Below are positions 27,477 through 36,359 of a DNA stretch of 64,000 nt, in pieces. Origin of the DNA: Spirochaetaceae bacterium (GTDB lineage Bacteria; Spirochaetota; Spirochaetia; CADAEX01); NCBI GenBank assembly GCA_009780675.1, contig WQZP01000013.1, positions 1-64,000 on the forward strand, written 5' to 3'. The position numbers and the translations under genes were made by a program. Position 1 is the first letter of the stretch. Every line of letters starts with the position of its first letter. The notes beneath the pieces are model-generated. The model saw nothing but the letters and a program-made list of their open reading frames with translations, had not been told where the DNA came from and searched no databases.

Positions 27477-27600
27477 TAAATTTTTATTTTTTTTTATTTT
27501 TTTTTGATAATACTGAATTATAAAATTTATATTATATATAGAAGATTATTTAAACTTTTGAGGCTGATGCAGGGACAAGTACTACTTTGTACTGAAATTA

Positions 27601-27618
27601 CACCCCTTTGGAGGGGTG
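27601..27618. terminator. Hairpin between trpB and the cDPG synthetase-like gene
   Basis: CACCCCT / AGGGGTG stem with loop TTGG. A T-rich stretch lies 10 bases away on the + side only. It follows the stop of the - strand gene at 27627 and is probably a weak terminator or a transcript-end hairpin. Confidence 0.4.
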
Positions 27619-27626
27619 CAACAGGG

Positions 27627-28964
27627 TTATTTTTTAATTTTTTTGATGAAATTCTCTAAAACATCATCCATATCCGGACGCCCAATCTCCTGCAGACTGT
27701 ATTCTACCCGCGTACAAGGCTTATTTATCTTTACTACACGCTGCAAATCTATTGGTGTTGCAATGATTACAGAATCGCAATCAGTTTTTTCTATTGTAGC
27801 TGCCAAATCCTTCATTTGTTGTTCACCATAACCCATGGCTGGCAACAGTTTGCCAATGTTTGGATAAGCGCGATAGGTTTCAGCTAACCTGCCAACTGCG
27901 TATGGTCGCGGATCAATGATTTCAGCAGCGCCAAATCGCTTGGCAGCAACAATCCCTGCTCCGATTTTCATATCGCCGTGTGTCAGTGTCGGGCCATCTT
28001 CTATAACCAATACCCGTTTGCCACGTATTGCTTCCGGCTTGTCAACGCTTATTGTAGAAGCAGCGTCAACTACTGTGGCGCGTGGATTTATCTGCTCAAT
28101 ATTTTCCCTTACTATTTGAATATTATCAAAATCAGCGCTGTCGATTTTATTTATCACAACCACATCTGCCAGGCGCAAAGTTATTTCGCCGGGATAATAA
28201 GAAAGTTCATGACCTGGTCTGTGCGGATCTACTATCGTGATCATCAAATCAGGCTTGAAGAGCGGAAAGTCGTTGTTGCCTCCATCAAACAAGATTACGT
28301 CGCAGCCATCAGGGTCATTTTCCACTGCGCGCAGAATCGCCTCGTAATCCACGCCTGCGTAGATAACGTTACCGCGCGCTATATGAGGCTCGTATTCTTC
28401 CATTTCTTCGATGGTGCAATTATTTTTTGCAAGGTCATCAATATGGGCAAAGCGTTGAACCTTCATGGCTTCAAGGTCGCCGTATGGCATTGGATGGCGT
28501 ACAGCTATAACTTTAAGATTTTTTGCCATTAGAGCTTCTGCAACGCGGCGAGAGGTTTGGCTTTTGCCACAACCCGTGCGTACAGCTCCTACTGCGATTA
28601 CAGGTTTGTTGCTTTTGAGCATTGTCTCTTTATGTCCCAGCATCGCGAAATTCGCGCCGGCAGCATTTACCTTTGCCCCTAAGCTCATTACAAAATTGTA
28701 CGGAACATCACTATATGAAAAAACGCATGAGTCAGCCTCAAGGTCTTTGATCAATTTTTCCAGGTCCTCCTGAGGATAAACAGGAATACCATCCGGATAG
28801 AGTTTGCCAGCAAGAGAGGCTGGGTATTTACGACCCGCGATGTCCGGAATCTGAGCAGCTGTAAAAGCCACTACTTTATAAGCAGGATTATCCCTGAAAA
28901 CTGTGTTGAAGTTATGAAAATCGCGACCAGCTGCGCCAATAATAATAATTTTTCGTTGTGCCAT
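27627..28964 (-). CDS. Cyclic 2,3-diphosphoglycerate synthetase-like GTPase/ATPase
   Basis: Protein of 445 residues resembling the cyclic 2,3-diphosphoglycerate synthetase family first described in methanogens. An N-terminal Rossmann-like part starts IIIIGAAGRDFHNFN; a P-loop follows at about 125 (VGAVRTGCGKSQTSRR), then GCDVILFDGGNNDFPLF, DPHRPGHE and VVVINKIDSAD, a guanine-type NKxD motif. Bacterial homologues are common in anaerobes and their role is unclear, so the cyclic-DPG activity is not assured. A GGAG site precedes the ATG. It is transcribed toward trpB2 with a hairpin between. Confidence 0.8.
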   Translation of the reverse strand: MAQRKIIIIGAAGRDFHNFNTVFRDNPAYKVVAFTAAQIPDIAGRKYPASLAGKLYPDGIPVYPQEDLEKLIKDLEADSCVFSYSDVPYNFVMSLGAKVNAAGANFAMLGHKETMLKSNKPVIAVGAVRTGCGKSQTSRRVAEALMAKNLKVIAVRHPMPYGDLEAMKVQRFAHIDDLAKNNCTIEEMEEYEPHIARGNVIYAGVDYEAILRAVENDPDGCDVILFDGGNNDFPLFKPDLMITIVDPHRPGHELSYYPGEITLRLADVVVINKIDSADFDNIQIVRENIEQINPRATVVDAASTISVDKPEAIRGKRVLVIEDGPTLTHGDMKIGAGIVAAKRFGAAEIIDPRPYAVGRLAETYRAYPNIGKLLPAMGYGEQQMKDLAATIEKTDCDSVIIATPIDLQRVVKINKPCTRVEYSLQEIGRPDMDDVLENFIKKIKK

Positions 28965-29172
28965 TAATATTCTCCTTTGTATAGTGCGGTCAATACGGTT
29001 TATATAATATGAATCATAATATTTTTTCGCAAAATTTACAAGATATTGGTAAATGTGCTGAATTAGAAAAACAATTTGACAAATCTCGTTAAGATGTTGT
29101 AAATTTATTTGTATGTATAGACTTTAAAATAAGTCTGCGGAGATTTTTACACCGCAAAAAGGAGTTTGATGT

Positions 29173-29679
29173 ATGAAAAAGGTTCTTTTTCTCTTGATTA
29201 TTCTGACTGTAGTTGCGGGAGGCGCTTTTGCACAGCAACACTATGTTTCTGGTGATCTAATACTTTTAGGGCTTGGCGCAAGGTACGAATTTCAACTTAC
29301 GCCTAGTTTCTCTGTGGGTGCTCTTACTTATGTAAGCGGTGGTCTTTTTAGCACTTCTTATGGCGTATACGGAACAGGGTATTTTTATCCATGGGGGAGA
29401 GATCCTTTCTATGTAGCTCTACACGCAGGGTTTCGCACCAGGACGTTTTTCCCTGATACGAGCTGGGAAACGAATTTTTCCGGGTTTATGTTAGCTCCGG
29501 AAGTTGGATGGAGAATTGACGCAGGCAATCCCGGAGGATTTTTTGTCCGTCCTGGTATAAGGATACCTCTTCACTTCGTAGGCGCACAGGAAGTAACAAC
29601 AGATGCTGGTGGAACTGAGAAGGTTAATGCTGTTGTCCCAGGGTTTGTACTTTTTGTAAGCTTGGGCATGATGTTTTAA
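29173..29679 (+). CDS. Small outer-membrane beta-barrel protein
   Basis: Exported protein of 168 residues with a textbook signal peptide (MKKVLFLLIILTVVAGGAFA, cut before QQHY). The mature part has about eight alternating amphipathic strands rich in Gly and aromatics (GVYGTGYFYPWGRDPFYVAL, FFVRPGIRIPL) and ends in Phe, as expected for a small barrel. AAAGGAG lies upstream, and TTGACA at 29076 may be its -35. A strong terminator follows. No specific family or function is recognised. Confidence 0.75.
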   Translation: MKKVLFLLIILTVVAGGAFAQQHYVSGDLILLGLGARYEFQLTPSFSVGALTYVSGGLFSTSYGVYGTGYFYPWGRDPFYVALHAGFRTRTFFPDTSWETNFSGFMLAPEVGWRIDAGNPGGFFVRPGIRIPLHFVGAQEVTTDAGGTEKVNAVVPGFVLFVSLGMMF

Positions 29680-29698
29680 GTGAGCTCTATGTAAACTT

Positions 29699-29734
29699 AA
29701 AAAAGGGGGTTATCAATAAGATAGCCCTTTTTTT
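29699..29734. terminator. Bidirectional terminator
   Basis: An A-tract and GGGGGTTATC on the left face GATAGCCC and a T7 tract on the right, with a five-base loop. It can end the outer-membrane gene (+) and the hydrolase gene (-), whose stop it touches. Confidence 0.75.
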
Positions 29735-30497
29735 ATATCTTCTGAAAAAAATCTGCTGCCAGTTTTAAAACTTGTTCTGGCGCACCGGGAATAGACAACT
29801 GGTGGTCTCCATTCAGCGCCACTGTCAGTGGCACATGAAACATTTCTGCAAAAGATTTGGCATTGCTTAGCGGAACTGTCTGATCTGCTTCACCATGGAT
29901 CATACAGAGTTTAGCCAACCCCTTTTGCCAGAGGGTAAAAACATCATGGCGCTCCAGATCATCGAAAAGTCCCTGGGTGAGCTTCAAGTCACGAGTGTAT
30001 CCGTATTTTGCCTTTTCAAAAATGCATTCACCTGCTGTTTTCAAACATCTCTTCTGCTCTGGTGTTAGTAGCTGGATAAGCAGGCTTGGCATATTCACTG
30101 CTGCTGAGCGGAGAAAAGCGCGGCAGTTTTTTTTCTTTGCAGCCAGATGAATCAGTGTAATATACGCGCCAAAACTGGAGGCAAAGTAAACAATTTCTGC
30201 TTTAGGTGCCAGCGCGCGAGCGTGGGCTTCAACAGCAGCCAGATCTGCCAGGCAATTGTTTAGTCGCAAGAACTCACCGTCTGCCTCGCTCTCTCCGTGG
30301 GCAGGTAAATCAAAGCTAATCGCGCCAATACCCAGCAGCGGCAATTCTTCAAGCATCATTTTTGCAGTAAAGCTCTTTTTGTGACTGCCAAAACCATGAA
30401 CAATTACGCAAACGACTTTTTCTTGTCCAGTGATGTTATAAAGACAAGGCACTTCATAATCGCGGTCTTTGGATAGAAATTCAATTTTCACTGCCAT
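29733..30497 (-). CDS. Alpha/beta hydrolase (serine hydrolase, S33-like)
   Basis: Soluble alpha/beta hydrolase of about 254 residues. The oxyanion region is VIVHGFGSHKKSF, the nucleophile elbow is ASSFGAY, and the acid and base are expected at GEADQTVP and NGDHQLS. It resembles small lipase/esterase or acylaminoacyl-peptidase-like proteins; the substrate is unknown. The start is uncertain: the frame can be read from a TTG at 30542 inside the upstream gene, but the ATG at 30497, 11 nt past the upstream stop, fits the fold better. It is last in a five-gene - strand cluster headed by csoR. Confidence 0.82.
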   Translation of the reverse strand: MAVKIEFLSKDRDYEVPCLYNITGQEKVVCVIVHGFGSHKKSFTAKMMLEELPLLGIGAISFDLPAHGESEADGEFLRLNNCLADLAAVEAHARALAPKAEIVYFASSFGAYITLIHLAAKKKNCRAFLRSAAVNMPSLLIQLLTPEQKRCLKTAGECIFEKAKYGYTRDLKLTQGLFDDLERHDVFTLWQKGLAKLCMIHGEADQTVPLSNAKSFAEMFHVPLTVALNGDHQLSIPGAPEQVLKLAADFFQKI

Positions 30498-30507
30498 AAT
30501 GTGCTTG

Positions 30508-31287
30508 TCATATTTTTTGCAGTATCCATGTAACTCCTTCAAGGCTATTTTCTAAATCAGCACATTCATTAAGCTGGCTTTGGACATATCCCTCAAATAT
30601 TGCCTGCTTTTCAGGGTGTTTTGCTATCAATTCTTTTGCGCGTGCAGCAATTGCTTTGTTATCAGAATCAAAATCATGTTCTTCGATGCCTGATGTTTCT
30701 TCTACAAGCTTCAAGCCGCTATCTTTAAATAGCTGCATCCATTGCTCATGTGTCAGGTATTCATAATTTTTATACTTTATTTTTCCGTTGGTCGCTCCAT
30801 CAGGCAGATAGGCTTCATCAATCAGGATAAAACCTTTGGGCTTGATGGTTTTAATAAGCTTGTTTAAGGTTTCCTGCGGATTGCCCAAAATATTCCCTGC
30901 TGCGCCAAAGATTACGCAATCAAAATCTGTTTCCGAGTTCACAACATCATTTGCATCAGCACAAACAAAGTAACACAATGGGCTAACCTTCAAATCCGTT
31001 GCTTTTTGTTTGGCATACTCAATAAAGTCGGGAATTAAATCAAAACCATATACATTTACACCCAGACTTGCGGCAATTTTTATTAACACTGCGCCTTTGC
31101 CGCAAGCCAAATCCAATATTTTGGTATCTCGTGATATAGACATATGCTTTTCTATCAGCCTGATCATATCCCGCGGATTGCTTCCCAGCTCCCACAAATC
31201 CTGGAGCAGGTATGGCAAAAAAGGGATTAGTTCTGTTGTTTCTGCTGTTAATGAACAGGCAAGTTTTTCTTTGGTTTCTTCATTCAT
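30508..31287 (-). CDS. SAM-dependent methyltransferase, class I
   Basis: Protein of 259 residues with motif I ILDLACGKGAVLIKIAASLG, an acidic motif II in VYGFDLIPDFIEYAK, and FDCVIFGAAGNILGNPQ further on. It belongs to the broad Methyltransf_11/25 group acting on small molecules. The substrate cannot be told. GGAAG precedes the ATG, and it follows the SagB-like gene by three bases, so the two are co-transcribed. Confidence 0.85.
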   Translation of the reverse strand: MNEETKEKLACSLTAETTELIPFLPYLLQDLWELGSNPRDMIRLIEKHMSISRDTKILDLACGKGAVLIKIAASLGVNVYGFDLIPDFIEYAKQKATDLKVSPLCYFVCADANDVVNSETDFDCVIFGAAGNILGNPQETLNKLIKTIKPKGFILIDEAYLPDGATNGKIKYKNYEYLTHEQWMQLFKDSGLKLVEETSGIEEHDFDSDNKAIAARAKELIAKHPEKQAIFEGYVQSQLNECADLENSLEGVTWILQKI

Positions 31288-31290
31288 GTT

Positions 31291-32055
31291 TTATCTTCCT
31301 GACCTTATGTGACCTATTGGTAAAAGATATAACGGCTCTTCGTTTGCCGGAAGCTGAAGCACTTGCCTTACCCTGTTGTCTATGAAAGCGCCGATAGCGC
31401 ACGTTCCCAGGCCAAGCGCCTCTGCCTGCAGGTAAATGTTTTGGGCAGAATGTCCAACTTCCATAAATGCATACATACGGCCGCGATCACCATATCTCCC
31501 TGTTATTCTGCTGAATATTACACTGTAAAATATTGATACAGGCGCGTCCCTTACCATTCTTTGACCCAGCGCAGCTTCGGTAAGTTCAGTTCTTACATCT
31601 CTGTCTATAACCCTTACTATTTTGTGTCCATCGGCAATATATCTGTATACACCTTGCTCTATCCCTTCTACATTTCCGATTATCGCATAAATTTCAAGCG
31701 GATATGATGCGCCTGCAGAAGGAGTTGTGCGTAACCCGCCTCTTAAAGCCTGGCCTTGCATGGGAGATGTGATTCCATAAGCCGCCCACAAAATTTGCGA
31801 CAACTGCTCTGCTGTTAATGCTCTGTCCTGAAAACTTCTGTGTGAACGGCGGTTTGCCAGCGCTCTTTCTACACTTATATTGCCATCTGTTTTAGGCGAA
31901 GGTAATATATAAGTCAATTGTGATTCTCCTGTTCTTATTAAACTGCTGTTACCTGGTCTGTTTTCTGATGCTCTGCCATTGCAGGCAGGAAAAGCAATAA
32001 AAAAAAGCAAGAAAAACAACCAACTTTTTTTTGTCAAATTTAGCATTGTTTTCAT
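31291..32055 (-). CDS. SagB/ThcOx-type nitroreductase, lipoprotein
   Basis: Flavin-dependent nitroreductase-fold protein of 254 residues. The start is the ATG at 32055 with GGAGAG ahead. The N-terminus is a lipoprotein signal with lipobox FPAC (Cys25). SagB-type features follow: VERALANRRSHRSFQDRALT, LSQILWAAYGIT, RTTPSAGASYPLEIYAI, QGVYRYIADGHKIV and a late EVGHSAQNIYLQAEALGLGT. SagB proteins normally oxidise azolines in peptide natural products, but no cyclodehydratase or precursor gene is seen here and this one is predicted to be outside the cytoplasm. It lies 50 nt after the metal ATPase gene. Confidence 0.85.
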   Translation of the reverse strand: MKTMLNLTKKSWLFFLLFFIAFPACNGRASENRPGNSSLIRTGESQLTYILPSPKTDGNISVERALANRRSHRSFQDRALTAEQLSQILWAAYGITSPMQGQALRGGLRTTPSAGASYPLEIYAIIGNVEGIEQGVYRYIADGHKIVRVIDRDVRTELTEAALGQRMVRDAPVSIFYSVIFSRITGRYGDRGRMYAFMEVGHSAQNIYLQAEALGLGTCAIGAFIDNRVRQVLQLPANEEPLYLLPIGHIRSGR

Positions 32056-32104
32056 TTTTTCTCTCCTCAAATTTGGATTTATTGCCTTTTTGTTAAGTAT
32101 ATCA

Positions 32105-34024
32105 TCAAATATATTTCCTGTCATATAACAATGCAGCATTCAACACCACTGCTATTGATGCAGCATTGTGCGCCAGCGCGCCGGTAACTGGATTTAATAT
32201 TCCAAGAATAGAAAGAATAATAGCGATTGTGTTAAAAATTATGGAAATAGAGATGTTGAAAAAAATCAACCTGACTGTTGCATTGGACAACTTTTTCAGG
32301 TATGGGATTTTCGCTATGTCGTCACCCATCAGCGCAATATCAGCAGCTTCAATGGCTATGTCGCTTCCCATGCTACCCATTGCCACGCCAACATTTGCTG
32401 TTTTTAATGCTGGAGCATCATTTACTCCGTCACCTATCATGCAAACATTGCGCCCCTCATTTTGTAATGCCTGTATCTGTTCTACTTTTTGAGCAGGGAG
32501 TAATTCTGCGTAAACAGATTTTATTTCAACCTGCTGTGCAAAGTAATCTGCTGTTTGTTTGTTGTCGCCTGTTAAGAGAACAGTGCTGGTGTGTATTTGT
32601 TCCAGTTCCCGCACCATGTTTTTCGCAGCAGGGCGCAATGTGTCTGATAAGGTAATAACCCCTTTGCACTCGTTGTCATAAGAAACAAGAATTGTGGCTT
32701 TCCCCTGTTTGCGAAACTGCTCCAGGGTTGCGACAATATTATCATCCAGAGCGATTCTGTTCTCATGCAGGAAAGCGCTGTTGCCGCATAAAATTTTCTT
32801 GCCATTTATATTTGCGCTGATCCCTTTTCCTGGTATCATAATGAAATCTTCGATAGATTGCATTGTTATGGCCTGTTCTTTTGCATGAGCTACAATAGCT
32901 TTGCCAAGGGGGTGTTCTGAGTGAGCTTCAGCCGAAGCAGCGAGCAAGAGAAATTCCGCGTTGCTCAAACTTGAGTCAAATAAAGCCACATCGCTGACAA
33001 CAAGATTGCCATGGGTGAGTGTTCCTGTCTTGTCAAAAGCAATGGTGTCGACCTTGCCCATGCGTTCCAATGCTTCGCCGGATTTGATTATCACACCATG
33101 TTTAGTGGCTTGTCCAATTGCTGCCATGATCGACGTTGGTGTTGCAAGAGCCAGAGCGCAGGGACAAAATACAATTGCTACTGTTACTGCCCGTATAATA
33201 TCCCCTGTAAAAAAATATGTAGCCATTGCAATTAAAAGTGTCAAAGGGACAAGCCACGATGCCCATTTGTCAACAATACGCTGTGTGGGCGCTTTGTTGT
33301 TTTCAGCTTCCTGCACCAGGCGAATCAACTTTTGAAGAGAAGAATCTTCTCCCACTTTTGTTGCTTTGATGTCGATAGAGCCAAAACAATTTATTGTGCC
33401 GCAAAAAACATTGTCACCAACTGTTTTGTCAATGGGTAATGATTCACCTGTAATGATGGATTGGTCAATTGATGTATTGCCGGAAACTATTTCACCATCA
33501 ACAGGCACAGCTTCGCCAGGAAGAATACGCAGAACATTATCTTTTTCTACCTGTTCAACAGGCACCATTTCTTCTTTGCCATCTTTGATAAACCGTCCAA
33601 GCTTTGGGGCAAGGCTGATAAGCCGTCCTATCCCTTTTTTTGCCCGCTCTGCTGTTTTCTTTTCCAATATTCCTCCGATAGCCATGATAAAAGCAACCTG
33701 GCCTGCTGCAAAAAGCTCGCCAATAAAAATTGCAGCAACCATGGCAATGGAAATAAGCAAAGAAGAAGATATTTTGCAAATACCCTTGTTATATATTATT
33801 TTCCAAATAGCAAGATACAAAAGCGGGTAACCGCAAACCACAACAGCTACCCAAGCAGGGTCTACGGGGATTTCTGTTTTTAAGATAACCACGAGTGTCA
33901 AACTGGCAACAAGAAAAATGCCGCCAATGATCGTTATTTTCAGGCTGGAAAGCAGCGCAAATATCTTTTTTAGGATATGCTCTTTTTCTGTCTTTATATG
34001 TTGGCCGCAACTACAGCAACTCAT
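32105..34024 (-). CDS. Heavy-metal P1B-type ATPase (probable copper exporter)
   Basis: Metal-transporting ATPase of 639 residues. There is no full N-terminal metal-binding domain, only a short Cys/His tail (SCCSCGQH). Key parts: actuator TGES (192-195), transmembrane CPC (287-289), phosphorylation Asp D331 in DKTGTLTHG, hinge GDGVNDAPALKTANVGVAMG, and last helices with FN and HNAASIAVVLNA. The final-helix residues do not match one P1B class cleanly, so metal choice rests on context: the CsoR-type repressor gene 14 nt upstream points to Cu(I). GGGAGG precedes the ATG. Confidence 0.9.
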   Translation of the reverse strand: MSCCSCGQHIKTEKEHILKKIFALLSSLKITIIGGIFLVASLTLVVILKTEIPVDPAWVAVVVCGYPLLYLAIWKIIYNKGICKISSSLLISIAMVAAIFIGELFAAGQVAFIMAIGGILEKKTAERAKKGIGRLISLAPKLGRFIKDGKEEMVPVEQVEKDNVLRILPGEAVPVDGEIVSGNTSIDQSIITGESLPIDKTVGDNVFCGTINCFGSIDIKATKVGEDSSLQKLIRLVQEAENNKAPTQRIVDKWASWLVPLTLLIAMATYFFTGDIIRAVTVAIVFCPCALALATPTSIMAAIGQATKHGVIIKSGEALERMGKVDTIAFDKTGTLTHGNLVVSDVALFDSSLSNAEFLLLAASAEAHSEHPLGKAIVAHAKEQAITMQSIEDFIMIPGKGISANINGKKILCGNSAFLHENRIALDDNIVATLEQFRKQGKATILVSYDNECKGVITLSDTLRPAAKNMVRELEQIHTSTVLLTGDNKQTADYFAQQVEIKSVYAELLPAQKVEQIQALQNEGRNVCMIGDGVNDAPALKTANVGVAMGSMGSDIAIEAADIALMGDDIAKIPYLKKLSNATVRLIFFNISISIIFNTIAIILSILGILNPVTGALAHNAASIAVVLNAALLYDRKYI

Positions 34025-34038
34025 AAAATAATCCTCCC

Positions 34039-34314
34039 TTAAACAATGCGCGAAAATTGTTCGATAGCAGAAGAAAGTTTTTTTATTGTTTCCTCTTCTT
34101 TGCCATCACGAATACCAGCCAGCACGCAATGGTGCAGGTGCCCTTCTAAAACAACCTGCCCAGCCTTATGCAATGCGGATTTCGCAGAGCTGATTTGAAT
34201 AAGAACATCTTCGCAGGGCTTCTCTTCTTCGATCATTTTGATAATGCCGCGTATTTGTCCTTCGATCCTTTTTAACCGCTTGGTTACAGTATCAGCGTTC
34301 GTGCGTGTTTTCAT
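34039..34314 (-). CDS. csoR: Copper-sensing repressor CsoR
   Basis: All-helical metalloregulator of 91 residues, from the ATG at 34314 with GGGGG seven bases upstream. The Cu(I) site C-H-C is complete with the family spacing: C34 (KPCEDVL), H59 and C63 (GHLHHC). The DNA-contacting RLKRIEGQIRGI is typical. With copper bound it should release the promoter of its own operon, which includes the P-type ATPase. Confidence 0.92.
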   Translation of the reverse strand: MKTRTNADTVTKRLKRIEGQIRGIIKMIEEEKPCEDVLIQISSAKSALHKAGQVVLEGHLHHCVLAGIRDGKEEETIKKLSSAIEQFSRIV

Positions 34315-34340
34315 AATCAACCCCCATAAATATATAGTAT

Positions 34341-34387
34341 ATACCCCTATCCCCTATAGTATAATGCGGAAAATTCTGCTCTGTCAA
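34341..34387 (-). promoter_or_regulatory. csoR operon promoter with G-tract operator
   Basis: On the - strand: TTGACA (34387-34382), 18-nt spacer, TATACT (34363-34358), followed at once by ATAGGGGATAGGGGTAT (34357-34341). The two G4 tracts lie at the expected start of transcription and fit CsoR-family operators, which use G/C tracts flanked by TA. Confidence 0.65.
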
Positions 34388-34629
34388 TAAAAAATACAAA
34401 AAATTGGCTGCTAAATTTTTAAAATGTTCTGGGTAATTAGAATTCTGTAGGCGCAAATTCGGGGTTTTTAAAGAGAATTTGGTAAAAAAAACGAAAAAAA
34501 ATCGCTTTTACCCTAAAATTTTATTGAAGTTCGGTTTTTTAGCTAAAAAAATAAGATATAATAATCATCTCTTAAATTAAAAACTGTGGATTCTATATGT
34601 GGTTGAACAAAAAGGGGGAATATAGAGAC

Positions 34630-34854
34630 ATGGAAAATGAAAAAAAACTGAAGGTACTGGCTAATCAGGGGGATCCTCAGGCGCAGTTCGAACTTGCCAA
34701 ACTATATCTGGAAAAAAAAGATTTACACCTTTTTTTTAAGTGGATAAAAATGGCTGTTGAACAGGGGCATGAAGATGCTGAAAACTGTTGGGACCAGTAC
34801 AAAGAAAGGATGGAAAAGACAAGTTCTGGTTTATTTTTATCAACTCTATTTTAA
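34630..34854 (+). CDS. Small Sel1-like repeat protein
   Basis: Short protein of 74 residues (85 if the ATG at 34597 is used). It carries one clear Sel1/TPR-like repeat: LANQGDPQAQFELAKLYLEK followed by FFKWIKMAVEQGHEDAENCW. The later ATG is preferred because GGGGG and AGAGA lie before it, while nothing precedes the first. Such repeats bind proteins; the partner is unknown. It may be a fragment of a longer Sel1 protein. Upstream, 34388-34596 holds only AT-rich spacer with a possible TATAAT at 34557. Confidence 0.6.
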   Translation: MENEKKLKVLANQGDPQAQFELAKLYLEKKDLHLFFKWIKMAVEQGHEDAENCWDQYKERMEKTSSGLFLSTLF

Positions 34855-34927
34855 TAAGAGATGTAAAAATTTGTTTGCTGGATTCATTTAGGAGGTGCTG
34901 ATATAATTTAACTGGAAAGGGGGGCTT

Positions 34928-35557
34928 ATGCCGCTATTTTCTTTGAAAGATGTTCGATTCAAAGAGATAATCCAGTATCCTTATATCGAAATACCAGAGG
35001 GCTGTGCCACATTCATATCCGGGGGGAGTGGATGTGGAAAAAGCACTCTGTTAAAACTCCTGAATGGCACGGTTTCGGCAGATAGCGGGGAAATTCTGTA
35101 TGCTGGCAAGCATATTGAAGCGTATAACCCAGTAACGCTCCGGCGTGAAGTGTTGTTATGCGGGCAATCAGTGTTTCTTTTCGATGGAAGTATTCAGGAA
35201 AACTTTTCTGAGTACTACAAATATCGTGATTTATCGCCTCTTGCACAGGAAGACGTGCATGGCTACCTGAAGCTATGCGCTGCATTATTTCCTCTGGGAG
35301 CAGACTGCGCTGCCATGTCTGGTGGTGAGCGGCAGCGCGTATTTGCCGCGATTTGTCTTTCTCTTCGCCCCAAAGCTCTGTTGTTGGATGAGCCAACCAG
35401 CGCGCTGGATGATAATACTGCAAATACTGTAATGACAAACATCAAAACCTTTTGCCGGGAAAACAACATTACGCTGATTGTGGTTTCGCATAACAAGGCG
35501 CTTGCAGAGACTTTTGCGGATCATGTCATTGCGCTTGGCGGAGGGCAATATGAGTGA
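34928..35557 (+). CDS. fetA: ABC transporter ATP-binding protein, FetA-like
   Basis: ATPase of 209 residues. Walker A is SGGSGCGKST (31-40), the Q-loop is LCGQSVFLFDG, the signature is MSGGERQR, Walker B is ALLLDEPTSALD and the switch His is in VVSHNKA. Size and pairing with a UPF0014 permease match E. coli FetA (YbbL), part of a proposed iron exporter. GGAAAGGGGGG precedes the ATG. It overlaps fetB by eight bases. Confidence 0.85.
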   Translation: MPLFSLKDVRFKEIIQYPYIEIPEGCATFISGGSGCGKSTLLKLLNGTVSADSGEILYAGKHIEAYNPVTLRREVLLCGQSVFLFDGSIQENFSEYYKYRDLSPLAQEDVHGYLKLCAALFPLGADCAAMSGGERQRVFAAICLSLRPKALLLDEPTSALDDNTANTVMTNIKTFCRENNITLIVVSHNKALAETFADHVIALGGGQYE

Positions 35558-36326
35558 AGTCATTTCTCTTAATATTTGGCAGTTCTCGCTGATTTACCTG
35601 TTGCTGATTGTGGTGCTTATCATCATGAAAAAATGCAGGATTAACCAAACCAAGCTGTTGTTTGTGGCCAGCTTGCGCATGACTGTGCAGTTGGTGTTGG
35701 CTGGGTTGGTGTTAACATATATCTTCCAAAATCCGCGCCCATTGTTTACAGTATTATATCTTATGGTTATGACAGGCTTTGCCATATTTATTGTCCTGTC
35801 CCGCAACAAAAGTATTAACAAGCAGTTCAAGATCATTGTGGGAGCTTCTTTGGCATCAACAGGGCTTGCTATTGTTTGTTTTTTCATAATGGTTGTGGTT
35901 GGCGTGAGTTTGTTTAACCCGCAATACACCATCCCAATCAGCGGCATGATTATTGGTAATGCCATGACCGGAGTGGGGCTTGGCTTGCGGACATTCAACG
36001 AAAGCATAAAGGCCAGACGCAGCCGTATTGACGCGCTTCTGAATATCGGAGCAACTCCGCGAAAAATCCTGCTCCCTTTTGTAAACCAGTCCCTGGAAAC
36101 AGCCCTGCTGCCCACGCTCAATTCCATGATTGGTATGGGAATTATTTCTTTGCCAGGCATGATGACAGGTCAAATCCTTTCTGGTACGTTACCTATGACA
36201 GCGATTCTTTATCAAATTGCTATTATCATTGCCATTTGCGCTGTGACTTGTCTTGCAGTGTTCTGTTCACTTTACTTCGGGTATAAAACATTGTACAACA
36301 AGCGGCAACAATTCATAAACTTATAA
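35550..36326 (+). CDS. fetB: Permease of UPF0014 family, FetB-like
   Basis: Membrane protein of 258 residues with about seven helices. The start is the ATG at 35550 (MSEVISLNIWQF) preceded by GGAGGG; a longer frame to 35478 lies inside fetA. Family motifs are LLFVASLRMTVQLVLAGLVL, GMIIGNAMTGVGLGL, the cytoplasmic coupling helix ALLNIGATPRKILLPF, and ISLPGMMTGQILSG. With FetA it forms a likely iron or metal exporter; homologues have been tied to peroxide tolerance. Metal specificity is not visible. Confidence 0.87.
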   Translation: MSEVISLNIWQFSLIYLLLIVVLIIMKKCRINQTKLLFVASLRMTVQLVLAGLVLTYIFQNPRPLFTVLYLMVMTGFAIFIVLSRNKSINKQFKIIVGASLASTGLAIVCFFIMVVVGVSLFNPQYTIPISGMIIGNAMTGVGLGLRTFNESIKARRSRIDALLNIGATPRKILLPFVNQSLETALLPTLNSMIGMGIISLPGMMTGQILSGTLPMTAILYQIAIIIAICAVTCLAVFCSLYFGYKTLYNKRQQFINL

Positions 36327-36359
36327 TATCTGGATATTCCGGCAATATGTTCAAGTATA

